This document shows, piece after piece, positions 1-8,853 of a DNA stretch of 64,000 nt (positions are counted from its first letter, which is position 1; each line of letters begins with the position of its first letter). The notes beneath the pieces are model-generated. The model ran no database searches, had not been told where the DNA came from, and was given only the letters and a program-made list of their open reading frames with translations. The stretch is taken from assembly GCA_017405785.1 (NCBI GenBank), contig JAFQZR010000006.1:1-64000 (forward strand), written 5' to 3'. Position numbers and translations under genes: made by a program. The stretch comes from Erysipelotrichaceae bacterium (GTDB lineage: Bacteria; Bacillota_I; Bacilli_A; Erysipelotrichales; Erysipelotrichaceae).

Positions 1-209
1 ATACATTGATTATTACAACAACAGACGTATACAGAAGAAAACAAAATGGATGCCTCCTGCGTTATTCAGGAGTACATCCATCTGTAATTCTGTGATTTAG
101 TCTGATTATTCAATATGTCCAGGATTCTGGGTACATATCAAATTAAACACTGTCTTTTGAATATATAATATTATTGTAAACAAATGCACATTGTTGGGAG
201 GTTCAGCAA
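1..209. other. Leading intergenic region with an imperfect hairpin
   Basis: No gene is seen here. An imperfect inverted repeat pairs 47-59 with 67-80 around a 7-base loop, with one internal mismatch. No T-run follows it on the + strand; an A-rich stretch precedes it, so it would look like a terminator only for leftward transcription, yet the genes to its right run rightward. It may be the 3' end of a gene left of the window, or a leader structure. A TATAAT hexamer at 164-169 is a possible -10 for the first operon, but I see no convincing -35. Confidence 0.35.
164..169 (+). promoter_or_regulatory. Possible -10 box of first operon
   Basis: TATAAT lies 40 bases before the start codon at 210. 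No good -35 hexamer stands 16-18 bases upstream, so this call rests on the -10 only. The ribosome site GGGAGG at 196-201 then lies 8 bases before the ATG. Confidence 0.3.
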
Positions 210-1019
210 ATGATAACTGCAGACATTCAAACGCAGGATAAGGTGAACGTAAAACATCTGGAAACAGAAACAGAAGAAATTCTTCCTGAAGGGATTGAAG
301 AGACTGGAGAAAAGGATCATATCACTAAAATCATAGGCATCGGTAAGGACGGAAAATCCATATTAGATATCCTTAAGGTAAAACATCTGAAAAAGACTCA
401 CAAAAAACACAGATACATTACGGTACAGCTGGACACTGATTTCAGTGATAGCGAATCTGATTATTCACAGTATGACCCAACCGCTTTTCAGAATTCTTAC
501 GACAGGTTTTTAAGCAGCCTGAGAGTTGAACAGCTGACTTCACAATGTGATGATCTGATCATTGTCAGCCTGCTGGCAGAACGGTCATTACCGGTAATTG
601 CTGCCATAGCTACATACTGCAGAGAGAATACGCTCCATCTGGCAGTATATGGTATAGTTGCTTCCACATTATCTGCTACAGATGCATACTGGATCAAAAT
701 GACAGAAGACTGCTTGGCTGACCGCAGAGATTTCTTCATTGGCAGCACTGAATCCGGTAAAAGCATTGCTCAGCTTCATGAAGAAATAGCTGATAAAATA
801 TACACTGATATCATCAACCAAGATCTGTTATACATGCTTGAAGCTATTTCAGATGACAATTATGAATCCGATTATCTTAACAGTGAAACATTGTCATCCT
901 TACAGGAGCTTCTTACCGATGAAGAAGAACTGCAGGAGAATGCAGAAAACGCTGTGACAGATGAAGTGAGTGAAGAAGACGAAGAAGACAACGACAACAG
1001 TATGCAGATAACATGGTAA
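210..1019 (+). CDS. Degenerate FtsZ-like protein (tentative)
   Basis: 269 residues. Residues about 37-75 read like the first Rossmann strand and loop of FtsZ (IIGIGKDGKSILD against the usual V-G-V-G-G-G-G-N), followed by a strand ending QLDTD where FtsZ has VNTD. Residues about 112-155 match the FtsZ segment around the tubulin signature (DDLIIVS, then PVIAAIATYCREN and a strand-like LHLAVYGIV), but GGGTGTG itself is absent and reads LLAERSLP. The C-terminal third is very acidic. If the likeness is real, the protein cannot bind GTP in the FtsZ manner. It opens an operon with a sigma-like and a SepF-like gene, and SepF is the classic FtsZ partner, which supports the reading. The alignment is by eye; an unrelated Rossmann protein is the alternative. 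Confidence 0.45.
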   Translation: MITADIQTQDKVNVKHLETETEEILPEGIEETGEKDHITKIIGIGKDGKSILDILKVKHLKKTHKKHRYITVQLDTDFSDSESDYSQYDPTAFQNSYDRFLSSLRVEQLTSQCDDLIIVSLLAERSLPVIAAIATYCRENTLHLAVYGIVASTLSATDAYWIKMTEDCLADRRDFFIGSTESGKSIAQLHEEIADKIYTDIINQDLLYMLEAISDDNYESDYLNSETLSSLQELLTDEEELQENAENAVTDEVSEEDEEDNDNSMQITW

Positions 1020-1059
1020 GTCATAAGTATAAAACATCGGTTGAAGAAAGGGCAGAAAA

Positions 1060-1998
1060 ATGGACAGTCTAAACACACTGAAGGACGAGATACTGAATAC
1101 CAATCCGGAAGACAGAAATCGCATGGATATCATCAGAAAGATATATGAAGAAAGAATTACTCCTAATGACTTTTTCGAATGGGCTTCAATTAATCAGATA
1201 ATCCCAACAGAAAGAAAACCTGTTAACTACGAACAGATCAATCGTATATTATCCTATCGCCTTTCAGACAACGACAAGCTTGTTATGGAACTGTATCTCA
1301 ATGAGATCAGACAGTATGAACCTCTCAACGAGGAAGAAACCGAAAACCTGTTCAAAAGCGATATGAGACAATATTTCACCGAACAGATCTGCAAGGGATA
1401 TCTCGGTGATGTCCTGCAAGAAGCAGTATATTTCAATTCAAATGATTTCATGGGAGAAATAGATAACATTGAAAACGCCAACATCGGTTTAATACAGGCC
1501 ATAAATCATTATGACGGAATCAATAAAGGCTACCGGTTCTATCCGTATATGTTATGGTGGGTTGATTATTCGATCTATACAAACTTGCAGATGACCAAAG
1601 AAGTCGTACTTCCGCCTGAGGGAATAGAACTGATCAAACAGATAAAGAAAAACAGGCATGACCTTTCCGAAGAACTCGGAAGAGAGCCTACTGACGAAGA
1701 ACTCGAAACGGCAGTAGAATCAAGTCTCAACAGAGAAACAGACGAGATAATCAGAGGGTATGGATTTGATGAAAACGTGATTGAACACGCTATTTATGAT
1801 AAGGACAGTCCTCTGTCGCAGAGAGAAAGAAGAGTATTGGAGCTGGTGAATACCATCTCAGATGGTAAAACCATTAATCTTAAGAGCGTAGCCCATGAAA
1901 TGATGGTAACAACCTTCAGAGTAAAGAAGATATTGGAGAAAATATACAAAAAACTGTCTGACACTTACAGAACAGAAACTGATAACAAGGATGTATAA
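1060..1998 (+). CDS. Divergent sigma-70-like protein
   Basis: 312 residues. The order of a primary-type sigma factor is visible: a region 1.2-like LYLNEIRQYEPLNEEE (about 83-98), region 2 with NIGLIQAINHYD and a WW pair (about 140-180), region 3 with LSEELGREPTDEEL (about 202-215), and a region 4 with a degenerate helix-turn-helix (about 250-300). The -10-reading helix, usually WWIRQAI, is WWVDYSI, so the residues expected to contact the promoter are changed. AAAGGG precedes the ATG. The gene starts 40 bases after the FtsZ-like gene and ends 16 bases before the SepF-like gene. It may be an alternative sigma factor, or a sigma-derived protein that no longer recognises a standard promoter. Confidence 0.7.
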   Translation: MDSLNTLKDEILNTNPEDRNRMDIIRKIYEERITPNDFFEWASINQIIPTERKPVNYEQINRILSYRLSDNDKLVMELYLNEIRQYEPLNEEETENLFKSDMRQYFTEQICKGYLGDVLQEAVYFNSNDFMGEIDNIENANIGLIQAINHYDGINKGYRFYPYMLWWVDYSIYTNLQMTKEVVLPPEGIELIKQIKKNRHDLSEELGREPTDEELETAVESSLNRETDEIIRGYGFDENVIEHAIYDKDSPLSQRERRVLELVNTISDGKTINLKSVAHEMMVTTFRVKKILEKIYKKLSDTYRTETDNKDV

Positions 1999-2014
1999 GG
2001 AAGAAGCGCAGTAA

Positions 2015-2344
2015 ATGAACCATTATCGAGGAAAAACCGAAGATCAAACCGGAAGTATCATATCCATATTTGAATTAAAGTCACCTGAAGAGGCTGATGA
2101 CATTGCAGATCTGTTAGTGTGTAACAGAGTAGTTATTGTCAACTACCGTAGAATGTCTGAAACTGATGTTCATGACATTAAGACTTTCCTGAAAGGGGTA
2201 CTGTACGCAAAAGGAAGCATTATTGAGATAAATAATGAGGTTGTCGTATATTCACCCGATGTCAAGGAAGTCATCGAAGACAATAAAGAAGAACCGTTAA
2301 GCTTAAGAACTCAGATGATACTGAAATCCCTTAAAGATTACTGA
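2015..2344 (+). CDS. SepF-like cell division protein, short form
   Basis: 109 residues against about 150 in Bacillus SepF. The SepF (DUF552) core is clear: a strand, EEADDIADLL, VVIVNYRRM, a helix ending FLKGVLYAKG, then a final strand EVVVYSP. In known SepF this fold dimerises and binds the FtsZ C-terminal tail, while an N-terminal amphipathic helix binds membrane. Here the N-terminus is only about 14 polar residues, so the membrane helix is missing. The ribosome site AAGGAAG overlaps the stop codon of the sigma-like gene, implying coupled translation. I expect another, standard SepF elsewhere in the genome and regard this as a paralogue. Confidence 0.75.
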   Translation: MNHYRGKTEDQTGSIISIFELKSPEEADDIADLLVCNRVVIVNYRRMSETDVHDIKTFLKGVLYAKGSIIEINNEVVVYSPDVKEVIEDNKEEPLSLRTQMILKSLKDY

Positions 2345-2354
2345 TCTTTTTAGA

Positions 2355-2390
2355 ACTTATATGTCTGATCATACATATAAGTCTTTTTTC
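2355..2390 (+). terminator. Rho-independent terminator of first operon
   Basis: A perfect 10-base stem (2355-2364 with 2373-2382) closes an 8-base loop and is followed by a run of T from 2384. It lies 10 bases after the SepF-like stop codon. Confidence 0.85.
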
Positions 2391-2404
2391 GTTTTTGTTC
2401 GATA

Positions 2405-2413
2405 TGATATAAT
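2405..2413 (+). promoter_or_regulatory. Extended -10 promoter
   Basis: TGATATAAT fits the extended -10 form TGnTATAAT. No good -35 is present, as expected of extended -10 promoters. Transcription would start near 2420, leaving a leader of about 20 bases with GGAG before the ATG at 2440. It begins a unit separate from the operon upstream. Confidence 0.55.
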
Positions 2414-2439
2414 TTATGTAGTAGTATGGAGTATTTAAA

Positions 2440-3030
2440 ATGGCATATGATGGATCTGGAAGTATGAAAGATTATTATACAAAAAAACTGGCTGAGTACT
2501 GCTATAATTTATGGGAAACAACTGTAAAAGAGCTTGGCACAGAAAATGAAACAACCGCAAAATACTATATGCAGGCTGTACAACATTATCTGGATGCAGG
2601 ATGCTATGAAGAAGTTGTTAAATATGGTCCTAGGGGATTAGAAACCTGTATTAAAATGTACGGCCTCAACAGTGATTGGTCTGTAGCGTATGCTTTTTTC
2701 ATTACCGAAGCACTGTATCATTTGAGAAGATTTGATGAAGCGCTAAAACAAGCCCAGTATGCTTATTCAATCTGCCTCAATCTTTATGGTGAAAAACACT
2801 GGAAAACCGTTACTATTCTGCAGGAAATAGCTCAGATCTATGATTTACTTGATAATCCTCAGGAAGCATTAAAAACACGGGAATACAATTATCCGTTAAT
2901 GATAGCGGTATACGGTGAAAAGCATAAGGATACTAAAAGTGCCCTTAAGTTTATTAATTCTTTGAAGCACAGACTGGGAATAGAAACCCAAAAAACCGGC
3001 ATATTTGGATTATTTAAAAAGAATAAGTAA
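2440..3030 (+). CDS. TPR-repeat protein, kinesin-light-chain type
   Basis: 196 residues with no signal peptide. At least three tetratricopeptide-like helix pairs span about 30-165, with the kinesin-light-chain style spacing seen in TPR_12 proteins (for example FDEALKQAQYAYSICLNLYG, then PQEALKTREYNYPLMIAVYG). Such proteins are protein-binding scaffolds; no catalytic motif is visible. The C-terminus is a short basic, aromatic tail GIFGLFKKNK that resembles the end of the next gene product. The two genes probably share one transcript and may work together. Confidence 0.65.
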   Translation: MAYDGSGSMKDYYTKKLAEYCYNLWETTVKELGTENETTAKYYMQAVQHYLDAGCYEEVVKYGPRGLETCIKMYGLNSDWSVAYAFFITEALYHLRRFDEALKQAQYAYSICLNLYGEKHWKTVTILQEIAQIYDLLDNPQEALKTREYNYPLMIAVYGEKHKDTKSALKFINSLKHRLGIETQKTGIFGLFKKNK

Positions 3031-3052
3031 ATAAAAATAACAAGGAGAGATT

Positions 3053-3649
3053 ATGGAAAAATACGTACAGCTGCTTTATGACAGAATAAAAGATGATAAA
3101 GACAGAGTCATGCGATTGATTATGATTATGGATGGAGCAATCAATGAAATGCATAACAACGGCATCTTCAGTCAATTGCCTCTGGATGTGCAGGAAAGAG
3201 TTCACTCTGAAGATCCTGAGGAACGCATAACAGTTAAATCTTCAATCGCTAAAAGCCTCGCCTATAACAGTTTTATTACTTCATCACAACCATTAAGGCT
3301 TAAAAGCGGAGATATCGCCCATATGATAGGAGTGAAATTCAATCAGACATTCATAAACTCTATCGCTCTATGTATCCAGGGAGGTCTGGAAGGGCTCTAT
3401 CAGAACGGAATCTATAAGCACTGTGAGGATGAGATAATGCAGTACTACATCCAGACGGATGCCCATGGAGAAGACTATAAATCTTTCAGAAGGAAGATGA
3501 TGGAACTGGAAAGCCTGTATGACAATTTCCAGATTAACTTTATTCCAGCCAATTTCTTTGAAAAGAAAGAAACTGCCCCTGTTACCAAAACTACTGAGGA
3601 GAAGAAAGAAAAGAAAGGCCTGTTCGCAAAACTGTTTTCGAAGAAATAA
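3053..3649 (+). CDS. Protein of unknown function with basic C-terminal tail
   Basis: 198 residues, not recognised. It is mostly helical, with no signal peptide or membrane segment. A lysine/glutamate-rich linker (about 165-188) leads to the tail GLFAKLFSKK, an amphipathic basic segment that could touch the membrane or a partner. AAGGAGAG gives a strong ribosome site 23 bases after the TPR gene, so the pair is likely co-transcribed and ends at the shared terminator at 3680. Confidence 0.55.
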   Translation: MEKYVQLLYDRIKDDKDRVMRLIMIMDGAINEMHNNGIFSQLPLDVQERVHSEDPEERITVKSSIAKSLAYNSFITSSQPLRLKSGDIAHMIGVKFNQTFINSIALCIQGGLEGLYQNGIYKHCEDEIMQYYIQTDAHGEDYKSFRRKMMELESLYDNFQINFIPANFFEKKETAPVTKTTEEKKEKKGLFAKLFSKK

Positions 3650-3679
3650 GACAAGAGAGTGTAGAAATAACCACAGAAA

Positions 3680-3714
3680 AACATGGTACAGCATCAGCTG
3701 TACCATGTTTTTGT
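3680..3714. terminator. Bidirectional terminator between convergent genes
   Basis: A perfect 13-base stem (3680-3692 with 3697-3709) has a 4-base loop. T follows on the + strand and A-rich sequence precedes it, giving a T-run on the - strand. It lies between the + strand gene ending at 3649 and the - strand gene ending at 3727. Confidence 0.85.
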
Positions 3715-3726
3715 TCTGTTTATTGA

Positions 3727-6700
3727 TTATTCGAATATCTTGCCCTGACTCCAGTCAGTTACAGTCATCTTATCATCCAGATCATAGATCTTTCTGATGT
3801 CGCTGTTGGCAATCAATCCGGCACCGCCGCAGACAACACCCTTAGTGATCTTAGCGTTCTGGACATACTTTTCTGCTGCTTCTGTTCTGCCTGATGCTGT
3901 CAGGATGACAGGAGCCTTCAGTTCATAAGCCAGAGGACCTGCGCATAATCCGTCAGGGAAGTTCTGAGCATATGCAAATACTGCAGTATCAGGATTCTCG
4001 AAGAACTTTTCAGCAATCAGAGTAGATGTTTCATATCTGCTTGCACCTGCTATACGCTCAGTCTTGACGATTGCGTTGATTTCTTTCTCAACAGCTGCTG
4101 TTACAGCTTTGTCACCACCGAGGATATAGTATTTGTTCTTTCTGTGGCCCTTAATGAATGTCAGCTGGTCTTCAGTCAGCTTATCCTTAACCAGCAGGAT
4201 TGCCTTGCCTGATGCTGATGCACTTAAGCTGTCGGCGAAGTTAGCACCGGTACAGATCAGGATATCGTCTTCCCAGACATCGGCTTCATCAAGAATCAGC
4301 AGGTTAGTAGCGTATCTGTTACTGCCGGCCAGTCTCTTGACAGTATAGCTGCCTAAGCCGTTTTCCATCTTGGAACTTACAGCCCGTGTACCACCGAGGA
4401 TATAAACCGTACCGCCCTTATGGACGTTCTCCTTGATGTAAGCTGTAACGCTGTCAATGTTGGCATCGTTGACGATCAGGATCGGAGAACTTGTCTTAGC
4501 TGCCAGATATGAACCGGCTAAAGCATCAGCGAAGTTGACACCGCTGGCAACGATGACATTGTCAAACTTGGTCTTTTCGAGTTCTGCCTTATAGGCATCT
4601 GATAGCCGTAATGATGTCTTATATCTGTTAGTACCGAAGATACGGAACAGGTTGGAGTTCAGAACTGAAACCTTGAACTTACTTCTGGCAACAACTGTTG
4701 TATCAGTTGCCGGTGCAGTTGCGACGATTTCAGTTGAACCTACTGACATAGGTACCAGTGTGCCGTCTTCCTTGATAATGACGACCTTAGTATCGTTGGA
4801 TACATACTCAACATCTGTAGTTCCGTCGCTGGCATTGCCATAGATGTTCTGGCTTTCACCGTTCAGTAACAGTGAAATGTCTCTGGATGCAGCTATTGGT
4901 GTAGCCTTCTGGACTACATAGATGGCTGATGGGATCCAGTTGCCCTTATCGAAGTTACGGCCCATGAAGATGATCTTGTCATCATAGACTCTTACATAGT
5001 AACCCTGGGAACCTTCCTTATATACACCGGAGAGTACATCGTAGCCGTTCCACAGATAGCTTCCTGCTGCGGTGTTCAGTGCTACAGGGTGATTCTCATT
5101 ACCCGGATACATGTTACTGTTGGAATCCATGTGCCAGTGGCTGTGACCATTGAAGAATATGATCTGGTCATACTTCTGCATGATGTTCAGCAGTCTGCCT
5201 TCATCATCGATACCGTTCCAGTTTTCACCAGGCAGTGAACCTGATACGGTGTTATAGAATGACTGGTGCAGGAATACGAATACCGGCTTATCCGGATCTT
5301 CTTCCGTGCACTTAGCCATTACTGAATCAAACCAGTCAAGCTGTTCCTGTGAAGGGTTGGCGTGTAAGCCCGGACCTTCCTGGCCCAGATATACAAAGTG
5401 ATATCCGGCAACAACTTCATCATAGTAGATGTTTTCCGGCTGCTCGATGGTATCGTTGAATATCTTGACATATCTCTGGAACCGCTTGTTAGGGTTGCCC
5501 TTTAACCAGTCGTGGTTACCTGTTGCCATGTGGATCTTAGGCAGGTTTCCGTTACCGGCATTTACAGCTTCGATGTACAGGTTATACATCATCTTGAATT
5601 CATCTTCACTGCCGGTATTCGCAATGTCGCCGTTGATGAAGATACCCTGGCTGTTAGGGCTGTTGGCCTTGATGTCTTCAAGGATCATCTTGAAGTGAGT
5701 ATTTGACAGAGTAACTTCACCGGTTGCTCCCTCAGGAGTTGTTAAGTGAACGTCACTCATGATCTGGAATTCAATGATTGGTTCTTCGATTGTGTATGTG
5801 CAGTTAGCCGGTAAGTCAACACTGACATAATCATCTGATAAGGCACTGCCGTTTGAACCATAGGCGATAAGCTTCTTAGCGCCTTCCGGAATGATGGTAT
5901 GAGTTACCATCTTATGGTCAGTTACCGTACCGGTAAGCTTGAACATCTGTAATGAATCATAGCCTTCCAGCTTGTCGCCATTGGCATCAGCCCAGTACAT
6001 GACGCAGTCTGAAGCATCAGACTTGCCTCTGTTAACGGAAACGATACCGTTGGCGAAGCCATCAGTTGCATTGTTAAGAGTGTACTTGATGCTCTGAAGA
6101 CCCTGTACGGCACCTTCTTCGATCGTGATGTAAACTGTCTCAACAGCAGTATAACCGCCGTCCTTGAACAAAATTACCTTATAATCACCCGGATGCAGGC
6201 TTTCTCTTTCCCAATGCTGGTTCTGTAATGCATAAGGCTTACCTGAAATATGGGTTCCGTCATTTACGTAATACCAGAAAATGGATGTGATGTTTCCCGG
6301 AGTCTGATCAGCTTCATAAATGCCGACCCAGCTTCCGTTATCCGGACCTGTCGCACTGACAAATACCGGTTCCTTATAGGCATATGTTGTCTTGCTGAGT
6401 TTGATGGAGTAATCTGAGCTGCCATAGTTGTTGGCAGAAGTGATCTTGATCTCCTTGACCTTGTCGTTTTTACCATTCAGTAATACAACTTTATAATCAC
6501 CGGCAGGCAGGTTCTTATCATTTGTACGGCTGGCAGCGATATCACCGTAAGCCAGTATATCGCACTGTGCACCGTTAGCCGGAGTTACACCATTGGTGGA
6601 TAAGCCAATTGTATATGAATAGATAGGTTCGACTTCATTGACGTCATCTGACTTCTTGAACAGACCGACTCTGTTGCCGTTTCTGCCGCTGGCAGTTACC

Positions 6701-8760
6701 AGGATGGCTTCTCCGCCAGCATATGAATCCTTATCAGTCCGGATAGCAGCTGTTAGCTCCTCGCCATCATCCAGAGGTCTGGTCATGATCTTGGCAGGAT
6801 CCCAGTATGCATCCCAGTTGAAGTGTGATTCATTTGTAACAACATCCATGAACTCTCTGTAGCTTGTAGCATTCGCAAACTGTTCTTCGCAGATGTACTT
6901 CAGATATTTATTTGCGTACTCAAAGCTCAGTTCAGTGTCAATGTATTTCCAGATAGTCCAGGATGGCTTCTTGGTTCCGTCATGGGCGATCAGACCTAAG
7001 GCATATGAACCTGGCTGGTCGTTTTCTTCGAAGTAGTCTACCTCATCAATGCACGGCAGCATGGCTGCTCTGTAATAGTACATGGCGATGGTAGCTGCCT
7101 GTTCATTGATTGACTCCTGATATTCTTCATCACTTACCGTACCCTGTACCTTGTTACAGATACTTGTTTCGGTAAGAATGACATTACGCATTTCTGTTCC
7201 CTTATATTTGTTTTCAGCTAAATCGAAGTACTGCTGATATAATTCAAGGTTAGCGGCTGTGATCCAAGGAGATGTCTTGTAGTTACCGTTAATGGACTTC
7301 CAGTTGGCATTCAGTCTGTCAGCATGTAAGTCGGTAACACAAGGGTTGCTGGAAGTAGTGCCAATTGGATATGGGTGAACTGTGATACCCCAGTTGAAAT
7401 CGCCGCGTGGTGCGTCATACTTCTTCATCCATTCAAGGATATCAAGAGGTGCCCAGGCGAAGAATCTCTTGGAAGTATTAGGGTTCTCACCATATGATTC
7501 CAGACAGCTTTCTGCCCAGTTATGAGTTAATGAAATGTAAACTTGGTTGTTTTTGTTATACTTCTGAACTGCTGCATTGGAGAGTCTGAAGTAACGGGCA
7601 AATTCTTCCATGAATATGTTAAAATCATACTTGTGGAACTTGCCATCAGACCCCTTTGCTCTTGACTGAATCAGGAACCAGTCATAAGCATAGTCAATTT
7701 CGTTAGCTATTACCCAGCGGTCTACCAGGCCGGAATCAGCTGATTTTGAATATCTGTCAGCCAGGAATTCCATGCAGGCGATGACATACTTGGCACCTAA
7801 CCGGTTAGAAGTATTAACACCTAAAGTTACTGTATCAGTACCCTTGGTATCATATCTTAAGGCTTCAGGATACTCCTTATTACCTACAGTTGTCTGCTGC
7901 CATACGATACATACGAATGTAACGTTAATTCCAGCCTGTGAGAAAGGAATAGTCAGCTGGTCCTGCAGACCAATTGTCTGAGTATCAAAGTAGAAGATTT
8001 CACCGTTGGATTCAAATGTAACAGTATTTGCTCTCTTACTGTTATCGATTGGATTACCGTTGGCATCTTCGTTTGCCAGAATCAAGGTTCCCAGGTCACA
8101 GTTGATGACTGTTCTGCCGATGCCCATCTCCTTGGCAGTATTTATAGTTGAGAAGTCCTCGCAGATAAGGCCTTTCTTGGTGTTTGTCTCAAAAGGCTTA
8201 ATATCTCTGTATGATTCAATCTCTGATGCATATACAGGACCCGCAATGATATTGCCGTCTTTTACCAGATAGAACTTACGGTACAGGTTATCATAACCGC
8301 TGCCGTGTACATAACGGTTGAATTCATATGTAGCGACTGAACCGCACTTGTATTCACCGATATCAGTTGCACTGTAGCCATTACCTGTACTTAAGCCCTT
8401 CATTGTATCTTTTGGATGATAGTCATTCGGGTCATAGCTGTAAATGTTAGCTGTTCCGCTTCCGCCAAGGTCATTTACTTCAATGGTGACCTTGCTCTTG
8501 GAAACGCTGACCTTCATGCCGACATCCTTATCCCGTGAAGTGTTGAATGTTCTGATGGTGACCTCGTCACCGGCACTGGTCTTGCCATAAGCAGTGTCTA
8601 TAACACCGGACATCTTATGGGTTATGCTTGCTTCAGCCGTTTCTACTGCATACTGTTCAATGTCGTTAGCCTGCGTTCCCTGCAAGCTGCCGAATGAAAG
8701 AACAACGCAACTAAAAACAGCCAGCGCTGCAATGAAGACGTTTCTTAATTGTACTTTCAT
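3727..8760 (-). CDS. Secreted glycosidase-like/metallophosphoesterase protein with CWB2 repeats
   Basis: 1677 residues. Order: signal peptide (1 to about 31); a beta-rich part and a DUF5722-type TIM-barrel-like region (about 190-650) in which ANEIDY (Glu354) and LTETS (Glu531) sit where clan GH-A glycosidases carry the acid/base and nucleophile; two Ig-like modules with WVGIYE or VGLFKK cores (about 670-890); a calcineurin-type phosphoesterase (about 998-1290) with Asp1003 and His1005, GNHD ending at Asp1084, and GHSH from His1206; a Big_2-like module (about 1293-1370); three CWB2 repeats (about 1372-1670) with NRYxTS and NFADALAGS motifs. The metal ligands look intact. AAAGGAG at 8769-8775 sets the start. 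The protein should be exported and held non-covalently to wall polymer. The substrate is unknown. Confidence 0.85.
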   Translation of the reverse strand: MKVQLRNVFIAALAVFSCVVLSFGSLQGTQANDIEQYAVETAEASITHKMSGVIDTAYGKTSAGDEVTIRTFNTSRDKDVGMKVSVSKSKVTIEVNDLGGSGTANIYSYDPNDYHPKDTMKGLSTGNGYSATDIGEYKCGSVATYEFNRYVHGSGYDNLYRKFYLVKDGNIIAGPVYASEIESYRDIKPFETNTKKGLICEDFSTINTAKEMGIGRTVINCDLGTLILANEDANGNPIDNSKRANTVTFESNGEIFYFDTQTIGLQDQLTIPFSQAGINVTFVCIVWQQTTVGNKEYPEALRYDTKGTDTVTLGVNTSNRLGAKYVIACMEFLADRYSKSADSGLVDRWVIANEIDYAYDWFLIQSRAKGSDGKFHKYDFNIFMEEFARYFRLSNAAVQKYNKNNQVYISLTHNWAESCLESYGENPNTSKRFFAWAPLDILEWMKKYDAPRGDFNWGITVHPYPIGTTSSNPCVTDLHADRLNANWKSINGNYKTSPWITAANLELYQQYFDLAENKYKGTEMRNVILTETSICNKVQGTVSDEEYQESINEQAATIAMYYYRAAMLPCIDEVDYFEENDQPGSYALGLIAHDGTKKPSWTIWKYIDTELSFEYANKYLKYICEEQFANATSYREFMDVVTNESHFNWDAYWDPAKIMTRPLDDGEELTAAIRTDKDSYAGGEAILVTASGRNGNRVGLFKKSDDVNEVEPIYSYTIGLSTNGVTPANGAQCDILAYGDIAASRTNDKNLPAGDYKVVLLNGKNDKVKEIKITSANNYGSSDYSIKLSKTTYAYKEPVFVSATGPDNGSWVGIYEADQTPGNITSIFWYYVNDGTHISGKPYALQNQHWERESLHPGDYKVILFKDGGYTAVETVYITIEEGAVQGLQSIKYTLNNATDGFANGIVSVNRGKSDASDCVMYWADANGDKLEGYDSLQMFKLTGTVTDHKMVTHTIIPEGAKKLIAYGSNGSALSDDYVSVDLPANCTYTIEEPIIEFQIMSDVHLTTPEGATGEVTLSNTHFKMILEDIKANSPNSQGIFINGDIANTGSEDEFKMMYNLYIEAVNAGNGNLPKIHMATGNHDWLKGNPNKRFQRYVKIFNDTIEQPENIYYDEVVAGYHFVYLGQEGPGLHANPSQEQLDWFDSVMAKCTEEDPDKPVFVFLHQSFYNTVSGSLPGENWNGIDDEGRLLNIMQKYDQIIFFNGHSHWHMDSNSNMYPGNENHPVALNTAAGSYLWNGYDVLSGVYKEGSQGYYVRVYDDKIIFMGRNFDKGNWIPSAIYVVQKATPIAASRDISLLLNGESQNIYGNASDGTTDVEYVSNDTKVVIIKEDGTLVPMSVGSTEIVATAPATDTTVVARSKFKVSVLNSNLFRIFGTNRYKTSLRLSDAYKAELEKTKFDNVIVASGVNFADALAGSYLAAKTSSPILIVNDANIDSVTAYIKENVHKGGTVYILGGTRAVSSKMENGLGSYTVKRLAGSNRYATNLLILDEADVWEDDILICTGANFADSLSASASGKAILLVKDKLTEDQLTFIKGHRKNKYYILGGDKAVTAAVEKEINAIVKTERIAGASRYETSTLIAEKFFENPDTAVFAYAQNFPDGLCAGPLAYELKAPVILTASGRTEAAEKYVQNAKITKGVVCGGAGLIANSDIRKIYDLDDKMTVTDWSQGKIFE

Positions 8761-8821
8761 ATAGATTTCTCCTTTAAAAACTCATGGATCATCCTGCGAA
8801 TAATCCGCTTCCAGTAAATAT

Positions 8822-8850
8822 ATTATAAAAAAAATATTAAAATAAGACAA
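8822..8850 (-). promoter_or_regulatory. Sigma-A-type promoter of first CWB2 gene
   Basis: Read on the - strand, TTGTCT (8850-8845), a 17-base AT-rich spacer, then a perfect TATAAT (8827-8822). Transcription would start near 8815, leaving a leader of about 55 bases. It begins right after the terminator of the gene upstream. Confidence 0.75.
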
Positions 8851-8853
8851 CCA

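Noticed and set aside
47-80. Terminator for the + strand
   Set aside because: The hairpin has an internal mismatch and no T-run on the + strand side, so it is listed only as a hairpin.
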